DNA of 64,000 nucleotides from Diphasiastrum complanatum. Taxonomy: Eukaryota > Streptophyta > Lycopodiopsida > Lycopodiales > Lycopodiaceae. Below, one piece after another: positions 1 through 9,904 of this stretch. Under the pieces are notes generated by a model. It saw only the letters and a list, made by a program, of their open reading frames with translations, made no database searches and was not told the DNA's origin. Both the position numbers and the translations under genes were made by a program. Within the stretch, counting starts at the first letter, position 1, and each line of letters opens with the position of its first letter. The DNA is taken from NCBI GenBank assembly GCA_029204225.1, contig CM055111.1, positions 21,283,051 to 21,347,050 of the forward strand. Reading direction: 5' to 3'.

Positions 1-497
1 TCCAATTTTTTTCTACCCAAAAGACATTGCCAAGTATGGAAGACTTGCAAGACATCTTGTTGACTGAGGAGCTTAGGCTTCTATCTAGAGGAGGATCAAC
101 TTCCATATCTTAAGTTGGAGAGGAGGAGACTACCTTCTCAAAGGGCAAGCTCAAGGGCAAGAGAAAGGATGGTCTAAAGGACAAGATCAAGGTGAGCCTT
201 CTACTTTTCTTGGCAAGATGAAAGATAGATCTAAGCTAAAATATTTCTATCGTGGAATCAAAGGACATTTTGCTAGTGAGTGCTTCAAGAAAAAGAGAGA
301 TCAAGGTGATAAGCAAGGAAATCTAACTCTTGATGAGGATGGTGTTGGTGATCAAAACTCAAATGATGATGCTTTGTGATGTCTTCATGTTTGATTGATA
401 CTTATGGAAATATTTATCCTTGATGAATTGATAGTGGAGCAAGCTCACACATGACCTTTCACAAGGAGTATTTTTCATCTTTGCTGGCATATGAAGG
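1..497 (+). pseudogene. Copia gag C-terminus / zinc knuckle / protease start (family-A relative), fossil
   Basis: The translated sequence matches the end of gag, a nucleic-acid-binding zinc-knuckle stretch (about 235-300, GHFASECFKKK) and the start of an aspartic protease (about 431-475, DSGASSHMTFHKEYF) of the Copia-A elements at 2802 and 24293, but is clearly more diverged. It begins before the window. At about 497 it passes directly into a different copia family. It is broken, with several breaks, and not a host gene. The family assignment is seen directly by similarity to A1; the function (gag assembles the particle and binds RNA, protease matures it) is family knowledge. Confidence 0.75.
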
Positions 498-2250
498 TGC
501 AGAGCAGAAAAAGGAAAAGGCGTTGTTGTCCCAGGAGGATCTTCTAGAAGGTCGACAAGACCACGAAGAGCGCCAGCAAGATATGTGCTAGGCAGCTCCC
601 TTCTACATCAGAAGAGTTTTGTGGATTCAGTGACGAATCATAGACTCTCGAGGAAGCGATTAAATGTCTAGAGAAGGACAGATGGATCCAAGCCATGAAC
701 AAAGAGATGGAGTCCATGAGGAATAACCAGGTATGGATGTTGCAGCCATTACCACATAAGCGCAAGACTGTCAATGCAAATGGATTTTCAAGTTCAAATA
801 CGGACCAGATGGGAATGTCACAAAATACAAGGCAAGACTGGTAGCGAAGGGATTTTTTCAGAGATACGGTATTGATTACTTTGAAACCTTCTCTCCTATC
901 ATCAAACATTCGTCCCTACGACTGTTATTTGCATATGCAGTAGCTTATGACCTCAGGATCCACATTGTGGACAAGAAGACAGCCTTCTTGCATGGCGAGC
1001 TAGATGAAGAGGTCTATATGGATCAACCCCCAGGATATGTCTCAAATTCATTTCCTGACTATGCATGCAGAATGCATAGAAGTATCTACGGTCTAAAACA
1101 GTCAGCCCAACAATGGTACAAGAAGAAAGATCAAGCCTTGAAATCATTAGGATTCAAGCCTCTATTGGCTGATTCTAATGTGTATGTCAGAATTACAGAT
1201 GGGCAGGATGACACTTTGATACTTTGCAAGATTGAGCATCTAATTGCTGAAGTGAAAGGAGACATCTCGAAACATTTAGAGATCGTGGATCTGGGAGAAG
1301 CCAGGTGTTACCTAGGCTTGCAAATTGAAAGGAACTATGAGGGAGGTAAGTTATACCTTCACCAGTCTAGATACACCCAGAAGATCCTAGAGGACTTTGG
1401 GATGCTGAACTGTAAAGGGAAAAATACTCCAATGCTTGCAGGGACGGTGTTGACAAATGATGACTGTCCAAGGACTGAGGAAGAGAGAGAATAGATGCAA
1501 CTCACACCTTATAGGAAGCTGATAGGATCATTGATGTACCTTGTAGACAATACATGTCCTGATATTGCTTATGCAGTATTCAGGATAAGCCAATTCTATA
1601 CGAATCCAGGCTTGACACATTGGAAGATTGCAAAACGCATTTTGCAATATCTTCAATTAACGAGAGATTATGGCTTGTGTTATTGTCGTGATGCAAGTTT
1701 CAGGATGCTTTCCTACAGCGATGCCAGTTGGGCATCTCTCAAGGACGATTGTAAAAGCATCTCAGAAGGATGCACCATCGCATCAGGAGCAGTAGTTCTC
1801 TGGGTCAGCAAGAAGCAGACCATTGTGGCCAAGTCATCCTGTGAAGCAGAATATGTTGCAACAGCAAAGATCGCCAACGAGATAATCTAGCTAAGGCAAT
1901 TGTTGGACAAATTGGGCGAAACAAGAAACGAGCCTCTGTCTTGCAGATGGATAACACCTCTATAATACATCTGATGAAAGATCTTGTGTTCCATTCCAGA
2001 ATGAAACACATCACGATCAAGTATCACTTGATCAGGGATCTAATTGAAAAGAAGATGATGCAGACGACCTTCATCGGAACGAAAGACATGGTTGTTGACA
2101 TCTTCACCAAAGCCCTAGACAAAGGACTTTTTGAGAGACAGAGGAGCAGTCTTGGGATCGTAAAGCTATCATGCTTTGAGAGGGAGCTGAAGAAACAATT
2201 TTTTTTCAATTTACAAAGCTTTGCTAGCTTTCAGCCCTCTACCTGATGAA
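498..2250 (+). pseudogene. Copia-B1: integrase tail, reverse transcriptase and RNase H, fossil
   Basis: This is the 3' half of a copia pol. RT runs from about 660 to 1490: an N-terminal part near 780-960 (KYKARLVAKG-like, DYFETFSP-like), then VDKKTAFLHGELDEEVYMDQPPGY near 967-1040, and SIYGLKQS..QWYKK near 1080-1125. RNase H follows with YSDASWASLKDD near 1712, SSCEAEYVATA near 1837 and DIFTKALDKGLF near 2098. The closest relative in the window is B2 at 54596-56960 on the other strand. Several breaks are present. The 5' half (gag to integrase core) is not here; instead A-like sequence abuts at about 497. Confidence 0.85.
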
Positions 2251-2796
2251 AATGTTTGTGAACACGAATGTCAAGAGACAAGAAGCACGAAAGTTTTTCG
2301 AAAACCTGACGAGAAGACATGAAATGAAAGATTCACGAACGAGAATCTTTTGCGGTCCAACATGAGAAAGTCAGACGATGAAAAAGAAACCAATGACGCT
2401 ACACAAAAAATGTCGCAAAACCTTTTCTGCCCTCATGCTCCATGAAGGACCAACAAGGTCATACAAGTACCCAAAAGTATAGATGTCTGATCTGATGGCA
2501 TGACGTCAGTAGATACACTCTAGATCATCGCTAATTTGCCACTCTTGTAATTTTTCGATTAGTTGTAGATGCTTAATTACTCTAATCTGAAAGGTTACAC
2601 AGAGCGACTATATACTTACTGGATGATACTTGATATATACAAACATACAAATAGATGTATGATGTAGTCTAATGCTAGTAAGCAATCAAGACAAAAAATA
2701 TAGAACAGAAGTCCGCTTGCGTGCGAGACAATTCTCTGTAAGCAGGATCCAAAGAGATCCACAAGTCTGCTAGTAAGCGAGACATCCACTCGTGAG
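2188..2796 (+). repeat. Probable LTR of Copia-B1 (left part)
   Basis: Directly after the RNase H block comes a purine run (gagagggag near 2178-2186) and then about 600 bp without coding sense. Parts of it recall the B2 LTR at 54596-55189: repeated aagcacgaa and acgaa motifs at its start, and ctgctagtaagcgagac-type sequence near its end. The stretch is interrupted by Copia-A1 and seems to continue for some tens of bases after 8839. The right-hand LTR boundary could not be fixed. Confidence 0.4.
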
Positions 2797-2801
2797 AGAA
2801 C
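2797..2801. repeat. Target-site duplication of Copia-A1 (left), agaac
   Basis: The five bases agaac directly precede the A1 5' LTR and recur as agaac at 8835-8839 directly after the 3' LTR. A 5-bp duplication is the normal product of copia integrase, so A1 arrived here as one integration event into pre-existing B-type LTR sequence. Confidence 0.92.
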
Positions 2802-3451
2802 TGTGAAAGATTCAACTAGTTTCATCACATTTTGCAATATTTCCATATTTGGCATATTGAGGCCAAAACTTGTTTTAGACTTAGAGGTTGACTTTTCAAA
2901 GTTTATTAGTCTAAATTTCATTTGAATAAACACTTTTTGAAAGTGTGGGAAAGATAGAATGCGAGTTTGAGTAGATTCAATTTGAATAAGTTGGGTACAT
3001 TGAATCTAGACCCAAAATTGGTAGGGTTAGCATTTTGGTGGGAAAGCCAAGTGGCCAAATAGGGTTTGGACCTGCTATAAAAAGATGTAACTCATGGAGA
3101 GAGTCATATTCTCTCTTCTCAATCTCATTTCATGCTTATACATGGTTCTCTTGGGTTCTACTATCCATTGGTGCACTATCTTGGTGATTGCTTGCAATTC
3201 TATCTGTAGAATGATCTATATTTGCTATTTTGGGATCCACACGTGTGAAATACAGTAGCTTGCTGGTTTTGTATAGACGACAACAGTACATAATCATTTC
3301 ATTCAAGTTTGATCAAGTTCTATTAGTGTTTGCATCTCAAATTGTGTGTAGATGCTGATTTTTCTACATTGGTGAAATTGGTAGTGTATTTCTCTTTCTA
3401 ACCAAAGATCATTCAAGTAGAGTGGATCTTAAGGATCTGAAATCTTTCACA
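2802..3451 (+). repeat. 5' LTR of Copia-A1
   Basis: 650 bp, bounded by TGTGAAAGA and TCTTTCACA and followed at once by the PBS. It pairs with 8185-8834 and with the A2 LTR at 24293-24942. It holds a TATA box and the palindrome CACACGTGTG at about 3238-3247. Confidence 0.95.
3076..3083 (+). promoter_or_regulatory. TATA box in A1 5' LTR
   Basis: TATAAAAA lies about 275 bp into the LTR, at the same place as TATAAAA in the other family-A LTRs (8459-8465 and 24567-24573). It is the expected Pol II promoter for element transcripts; activity is inferred, not shown. Confidence 0.7.
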
Positions 3452-3463
3452 TGGTATCAGAGC
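3452..3463 (+). other. Primer binding site of Copia-A1 (tRNA-iMet)
   Basis: TGGTATCAGAGC immediately follows the 5' LTR. This is the standard plant copia primer site complementary to the 3' end of initiator methionine tRNA. Confidence 0.95.
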
Positions 3464-4051
3464 TTGTGTTTCAGGTTATGAAGGAGAAAATCAAATCTAT
3501 CAATGATTTGGTGAAGATATCAAGTCTAGAGCATGCTAGAGAGGATTCTACACCAAAATCAGATTTTTTGCTTTTGTAGATTGGATCTTTTGTAGATCAA
3601 AACACTAAATAGGTCAATATACTTGTTCAATTCTATTTTTTGAATTCACATGCTGGATTTGGCCGATTTTTGGATCATTGGTTCAGCCTAAGTGGTGGCT
3701 TATAAATTGCATATCAAATTTTCAGCATTTGCATGTAGATTTGGAATAGTCAATTTTTTGTGATTTTGTCAAAACCCTAATTTTGATTGGATCTCTAGAT
3801 AGTGAGGTTGCTGGACTTCATTTGAGTGTGTTTCAATCTTAGGAAGTGGCAAAAGTCATTAGATTGAGGATAGATCATAGGTTGATCAAGATTCCATGAT
3901 TCTATGTGTTGATTTGCTTGGATAAGTGCTAGAAGAGAATTTGTGAGATAGTTTCAAATCTTGGTGATTTCTTTTGAAAGAATTTGTTGTTGTTCAAAGG
4001 AGTGCTTTGTGCATTGAAGCAGGTTGAAAGAGAAGATCAGGTCATTGCTAC
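3464..4051 (+). other. Untranslated leader of Copia-A1
   Basis: About 590 bp between PBS and the gag ATG with no coding sense on either strand. It is closely matched by the A2 leader at 24955-25542 (same length), so it is an element part and not host sequence. It probably carries packaging signals, by analogy with other LTR elements. Confidence 0.8.
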
Positions 4052-6534
4052 ATGGCAACCTCAATTGGAGTCATGTTGGAAGCCAATGATAGGCTTACCT
4101 CAAGTAACTATTCATTATGGAAAGTGAGGATGGAGTCACTTCTTGAGATGAATGATGTTTTGGATATTGTTGTAGGTTTGGAGGAGAGACCAGCAACACA
4201 ACAAGATCAATTGAGGTATGACAAGAGGGCCAAGAAGGCTCTACACATGATAAAGATGAATGTTACCAATGAACTTCTCAAGGAAGTTGGTAAGTGCACA
4301 TCATCTTTGGAAGCTTGGAATTCATTGAAGAAGCTTTATGAATCAAAGTCTACTTCTAGAGTGTTGACTCTAGGAAAGCAAATTTTTTCTTGTTTGCAAA
4401 AGAATGAAGAAAGTCCAAGTACTTTTGTTTTGAGAATGAAAGCATTGAATGATGAGTTAGCTTGCATAGATGAAAGCATTAAGGAAGGAGAGCTTATTCA
4501 AGTGATTCTTAATGGTTTGTTGGATGCTCATGCTAACATTGCTCCGAGTATTGCTATTCAAAAGACTTTGCCGAGTTTGGTGGATCTTCAAGGGATCTTG
4601 ATCAATGAGGAATATAGGCTTCAAGCAAGAGGTGGATCTACATCGACACTTTAAGAGGATGCTATGTTCACAAAGGGCAAATTCAAGGGCAAAACCAAAA
4701 GCAAGTGGTCTAAAGGGCAAGATCAAGTGGATGCTTCTTCAAGTAGCAAAAAGAAGGATAGATCAAAGCTCAAGTGCTTCTATTGTGCCATCAAAGGACA
4801 CTTTGCAAGTGAGTGCTACAAGAAGAAGAGAGATCAAGGAGACAAGCAAGGGAATCTTACTCTTGATGAGGATGGTTTGGATGTGCAAGATGCAAATGAT
4901 GATGCTTTTGTGATGTCTTCATGTATGCTTGCTAATGATGGAGATCTAGATCCTTGGTGTATTGATAGTGGAGCAAGTTCACACATGACCTTTCACAAAG
5001 AGTACTTCACTTCTTTGTTGGCATATGGAGATGACAAGAGGGTGATCTACACGGCCAATGATGGTGAGTGTGCAATCAAAGGGATTGGCACAATTCCTAT
5101 TTCTCTCTCTACAAATAGGAATGTTCATTTGGAGGATGTCTTGTTTATTCCATCTATTACCAAGAATTTGCTTAGTGTGAGTCAAATGCTAAGTAAGGGC
5201 CTCAAGGTGGAGTTTGATGGAGATGCTTGTTTGATCAAAAGGAAGGATGTCTTGATTGGAAAAGGTAAAAGGCAAGTGAAGTTGTTCAAACTTGATGCTT
5301 GTGTTATTGCTAACCAAGTTGGATGTGTTGCAAGGGAGCAAATTTCTATTCAAGAGGTTTGGCACAAAAGGATGGGACACCTCAACTTCAAATCATTGGA
5401 GGTAATGGCAAGGAAGAAGGTTGTGATTGGTCTTCCAAGTTCCTTAAGTAATGACAAGCATGTTTGTGAGTCTTGTGCTTTGTCTAAGTCACATAGACTA
5501 CATTATACTGGATCTATTTCTAGATCTACAAAGTTTTTTCAACTTGTACATTCGGATATTCATGGATTTACTACAATTAGAAATAGTGGAGCTAAGATGT
5601 ATGTAACATTCATTGATGATTTTAGTAGATTTTGTTGGATCTATCTACTAAAGAGCAAGGATGAAATGTATGATGTCTTTGTCAAGTTCAAGAATGCAAG
5701 GGAGAACCAATTCTCCACAAAGATCAAGTGCTTGAGAGGTGACAATGGTGGTGAGTACATATCTAACAAGTTCAAGGCCTTTTGTGATGAGCATGGGATC
5801 AAGAGGGAGATACAACATCAAGGACCCCACAACAAAATGGAGTGGCTGAAAGGAAGAATAGGACTTTATGTGAAAGTGCTAAAGCTATGAGGTTAAGTGC
5901 TAATCTTGACAAACCACTTTGGGATCAAGCTTTATTGTGTGGCAATTTCTTGTGCAATAGGTGGCCGAGTGCTATTTTGGATGGAAGGACACCTTTTGAG
6001 ATGCTATTCAAGAGGAGGCCGAGTGTCAACTTTCTAAGAACCTTTGGATGCACATGCTATGTCAACATTACTCTTGATGATAGGACCAAGGAGGATCCAT
6101 CTTCAAGAAGAGGTATTTTTGTTGGATATAGTGAGGTGAGTAAAGCCTACAAGGTTTACATTCCTTCTACTAACAAAGTGACTGTTGGTAGAGATGTCAT
6201 TTTTGATGAGGGAAACATTCCAAAGGTGTCTTCAAGCATGATTGATGGTAAAGTAGATGGTTCTAACATTCTTGATGTTGATGAGAAGGATCCTACTTTG
6301 GATGGTGGTGATGATGGACCTTCATCAAGTCAAAAGCCAAGGAGAACATCAAGAGAGAGACAAGTACCTTCAAGGCTCACATATGATCAAAAGGGTAAAC
6401 AAGTAGTTTCTGGAAATTATGTTGCTTTCCTAACCTCTTTGGATTAGCCTACAAGTGTAGATCAAGCAAGGAAAGAAGAGGAGTGGATCGAAGTAATGGA
6501 TCTTGAGTATCGATCTCTTATGAAGAGTGGAACA
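4052..6534 (+). pseudogene. Copia-A1 gag, zinc knuckle, protease and integrase, fossil
   Basis: Gag starts MATSIGVMLEANDRLTSSNY (UBN2-type copia gag), chosen because A2 starts at the same codon. The CCHC knuckle CFYCAIKGHFASECYKK lies near 4775-4825. Protease has CIDSGASSHMTF near 4958. The GAG-pre-integrase motif WHKRMGHLNF is near 5361, followed by an HHCC-type ESCALSKSHR. The integrase core shows HSDIHGF near 5550, FIDDFSRFCWIYLL and RGDNGGEY near 5735. The integrase C-tail follows (RTFGCTCYVN, GIFVGYSEVSKAYKVY) to about 6450, then a short linker up to the point where RT would begin. A few breaks are present; it is otherwise well conserved. Confidence 0.9.
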
Positions 6535-7607
6535 TCTTTTGGAAGATCTTCTTGTGTACATGGAGCTATGCAAGTGGATGGATGTTGTCTTGCTGTAAAA
6601 TCAAGTAATGGATCTGGAAAACAAATTTTGTTCAATGACTTTGATGGTCAAGTTGAAGATCAAGAGGTTGATCTCAAAGCGCTTCAACTAGTCAAAAGGG
6701 AAGTTGGCAATTTGGAGCTAGTCAAGAGCATCAAAGGAGAGGTAATTGGCAAGGGTGTTATGGATCTGTTTTTGCAGCATATTGAAGACTCAAGTAAGGT
6801 CAAAGGAGCAGCAAGGAAGTGTTGTTCAAGTTTACTTTACTTGTTCTATCTCATGTCTGAGCATTTTCATGTGGATGTGTGCAAATTGTCAAGATATGGT
6901 AAAACTAGCTACATTGGTGAGCATTGTTTTGATGTTGGATTTGTACTAGCACTCTTGGCTGATTTTGCTGATGGAAATGAAGCTATTGGAGGTTCGTTAT
7001 GTCACTCATCCATGGCTAAGTTCTCAAGTGTTGAGCTACTTGGTGCCAATACTTGGAGATTGTCAATTTTTGGTGAATTCATGGTCATTTTCTTGTGTCA
7101 AGTAGATTTTGAAGATGGACTAGTGCAAACTACTTGGTTTATGGAGTCATGTGGTGCTGGATTTGCATCATTTATGTACTCACCTACTCATGGATTTCCA
7201 AGGTTTGATGGTTTCTTGTGGCAAGATTAAGATGGAGGCTGATTCATGGAGTATCATGGTGGATACAAGGCAACAAAGGACAAAGAAGGAGGAGACATGC
7301 AAGCAAAAGTTGATCACTCACATTTATTGTTTGTTTGCTGTATTTTTCCAAAGAGTTCAGAGTTGGAAGCATGGTGGAATCATTTCATTTACATTCTATT
7401 TGATTCTTCATGTTCTAGTCACATTTTTACATGTAAAATTGATGTAAGAAATAGTGAAGCATCCCAAGTGGACACTATTCTCTATATCAATTACGGTTGT
7501 TTCTATTTTAAGCATTACATGATCATTGAGAGGAGATCTATTCTTAGGAAGAAGATCATTCTTATGATGGATCAAAGTTCTATTGGCAAAAACTATGCTA
7601 GGAGCAT
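6535..7607 (+). other. Unrelated ~1.07-kb segment in place of reverse transcriptase (Copia-A1)
   Basis: Upstream sequence ends in the pre-RT linker (AMDLEYRSLMK-like) and downstream sequence resumes at the RT/RNase H hinge (WKLGKRVLRYI). In between none of the copia RT signatures are present (no KARLVAKG, no AFLNG, no YGLKQ, no YVDD). Instead there is a Cys- and Ser-rich open stretch of 244 codons (6496-7230, including the linker) with motifs such as HFHVDVCKLSRYGKTSY and GNEAIGGSLCHS that I do not recognise. The same segment, about 170 bp shorter, sits at the same junction in A2. Origin (host gene piece, other element or non-coding DNA) is unknown. Confidence 0.8.
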
Positions 7608-8187
7608 TGGAAGCTAGGAAAGCGAGTTTTGAGGTACATCATTGGAACTCGAGATTTTGGCATATTGTATGAGGGATCATCACCTAATCTTTTTGGATTT
7701 GTAGATTCGGACTATGCTGGAGATATAATGGATAGGAAATCCATTAGATCTTATTGTATTTTCATAGGTGATGGAGCTATATCATGGATGTCAAAGAAAC
7801 AAGCCACTATCTCATTGTCATCTAGTGAGGCCGAGTACAAAGCTCTTACACATTGCACAAAGGAGATGGTATGGATCAAGAGGATAATCAAGGATCTTCA
7901 CTTGCTGGATTTTTTAGAGAGCCCAATCATCTTTTGTGACAATCAATCAGCCCAAAGAATGGCATCCAATCCTATCTTTCATGCTAGGAGCAAGCATATT
8001 GAGATACAATATCATTTTGTGAGGGAGCGAGTCATTACAAAGGAGGTGGAGCTTCAACATGTGTCTTCAAGGGAATGTCTAGCTGATATCTTCACCAAAG
8101 CATTGGGAAAAGACTTGTTCATGAAGCATAGGACTTCACTTGGAGTATTATCAAAGTCTATGCTAAAACTAGTTAAAGAGGGAGTGT
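7608..8187 (+). pseudogene. Copia-A1 RNase H
   Basis: Open for 186 codons from 7629. Signatures of copia RNase H: GFVDSDYAGD, SYCIFIGDGAISWMSKKQ, SLSSSEAEYKAL, FCDNQSAQRMASNPIFHARSKHIEI and ECLADIFTKALGKDLF. It ends a few bases from the polypurine tract, the usual layout. RNase H normally removes the RNA strand during reverse transcription; here it follows a non-RT segment, so it could not act as part of a normal RT-RNase H protein. Confidence 0.9.
8175..8184 (+). other. Polypurine tract of Copia-A1
   Basis: AAAGAGGGAG abuts the 3' LTR start at 8185, the normal plus-strand priming site. Confidence 0.9.
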
Positions 8188-8834
8188 GAAATATTCAACT
8201 AGTTTCATCACATTTTGGAATATTTCCATATTTGGCATATTGAGGCCAAAACTTGTTTTAGACTTAGAGGTTGACTTTTCAAAGTTTATTAGTCTAAATT
8301 TCATTTGAATAAACACTTTTCGTAAGTGTGGAAAAGATAGAATGCGAGTTTGAGTAGATTCAATTTGAATAAGTTGGGTACATTGAATCTAGACCCAAAA
8401 TTGGTAGGGTTAGCATTTTGGTGGGAAAGCCAAGTGGCCAAATAGGGTCTGGACCTGCTATAAAAGGATGTAACTCGTGGAGAGAGTCATCTTCTCTCTT
8501 CTCTATCTCATTTCATGCTTATACATGGTTCTCGTGGGTTCTACTATCCATTGGTGCACTATCTTGGTGATTGCTTGCAATTCTATGTGTAGAATGATCT
8601 ATATTTGTTATTTTTGGATCCACACGTGTGAAATATAGTAGCTTGCTGGTTTTGTATGGACAGCAACAGTACATAATCATTTCATTCAAGTTCTATCAAG
8701 TTCTATTAGTGTTTGCATCTCAAATTGTGTGTAGATGCTGATTTTTCTACATTGGTGAAATTAGTAGTGTATTTCTCTTTCTAACCAAAGATCATTCAAG
8801 TAGATTGGATCTTAAGGATCTGAAATCTTCCACA
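8185..8834 (+). repeat. 3' LTR of Copia-A1
   Basis: 650 bp, about 96.5% identical to 2802-3451 by hand comparison. TATA box at 8459-8465 and palindrome CACACGTGTG at 8621-8630. Followed by target duplication agaac at 8835-8839. Confidence 0.95.
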
Positions 8835-8839
8835 AGAAC

Positions 8840-9245
8840 TGTATTTCTCTCACGCCAACGCACTACGTGGATCTGCATGCAGTGCTTGAAGAATCAGGAA
8901 AAATCAATAGATGATCTTGTAGCCATTGGACACATCTCACCTTTATGATGTATGATCTTGAATGCAAATGTGTTAGTTGTTCTTTATGTGTCCGATTCTC
9001 CGATTCATTTAATTCTGCACATTGGTTGAATTTGTCGAATGCTATATTAATTTATAAACGTAGATCAGAAGTGCCTTACTACATTCTAGAGAATTGTAGG
9101 AGTGATTCAGCTGGCAGTGTCCAGCGATCGCATCTGAACTCCATCCGAATCACATTGAATAGTTTGCTTCGCTTTCATGACTGTTTAGCGATTGTTTCGC
9201 ATCTGTGACACTTATTTGTCTCTCTTCATTACTGAGGTGTTGTGA
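8840..9245. other. Gene-free stretch, probably end of B1 LTR then unassigned DNA
   Basis: The first tens of bases continue the B-type LTR interrupted by A1 (ctgtatttctctcacgcc). Beyond that I see no domain, repeat or RNA gene. An 87-codon plus-strand ORF at 8945-9208 has no recognisable content and is probably chance. Confidence 0.4.
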
Positions 9246-9904
9246 TTGCACAAGATTGATCAGAGAACATTATACTTGAAAAATCTACGGCAAGAGCACA
9301 ATGGCATACATCTGATTGAAAAATCTAACTTCTTACTATGAGGAATGAATGTCAAAAATAGTTCTAAGTGCTCAGTATGGGAAAAAAAGGCTGCTCTCGG
9401 GTAGAGAGAGAAAATCAATGATGGAACACTCGAGTAGAGAGATAATGAGTCCAAAACACCAAAATCTCATTATTCACAATATGGCAAAACATGCCAAGAT
9501 TTCCCTACATGAAAGAGACTCGAATTCCTGCAGTGGAGTTGCATGAAAAGTCCACTTAACTCAGTTAACTCAAGACCAGGATCCATGTGTAACTGCATGC
9601 ATGGATATTGCATGTACTGCATGTCAACTCATAAAACTACCTAGACATGTGTAGATCAGAGAAATCACTTTGCATGTTGCATGCACTGATTGCATGTGGC
9701 TTGCATGCATACAGAATGACATTGCATGCTATCTAAACTTGTGCATGACATCAAATTTGAATCTACCTAACTCAAACTCGATCTATTCTAGAAGGTTATG
9801 TGCTCAATCTACATACCTTTATGTACAACATAGATTACAATGGAAATAATCATGGACATGGCCCCAAAACTCGAGAGGAAGATAATATTTTACTAATCTT
9901 CACA
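9246..9904 (-). repeat. Worn LTR remnant, C3-type
   Basis: The right half (about 9580-9904) parallels the C3 LTRs (for example 52050-52349): repeated catgcat and gcatgtc motifs, aactcgatctattctagaaggttatgtgctcaat-like sequence, and an end of the form ttttac..tcttcaca against ttttacaattcttaaca. The left boundary is approximate. It abuts the RNase H of Copia-C1 at 9905. Much more diverged than the other LTRs here, hence older or from another subfamily. Confidence 0.45.

Larger units (their letters stand above)
2802..8834 (+). mobile_element. Copia-A1, LTR retrotransposon with RT replaced by unrelated sequence
   Basis: A complete insertion: 650-bp LTRs at 2802-3451 and 8185-8834, initiator-Met PBS, gag, zinc knuckle, protease, integrase, an unrelated ~1.07-kb segment in place of RT, RNase H, and polypurine tract. 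LTR ends are the inverted repeat TGTGAAAGA / TCTTTCACA in the 5' copy. By hand the LTRs differ at about 23 of 650 sites (~96.5% identity), so the insertion is fairly recent, of the order of one to a few million years if an angiosperm-like rate applies. The coding part is broken (about four breaks). Because A2 shares the same architecture, RT loss predates this insertion. Confidence 0.93.

Noticed and set aside
6535-7607. The foreign segment as a strongly diverged RT
   Set aside because: C1, C2, B1 and B2 all keep easily visible RT motifs; none is found here, and loss of every motif with flanking pol domains intact is less likely than replacement.
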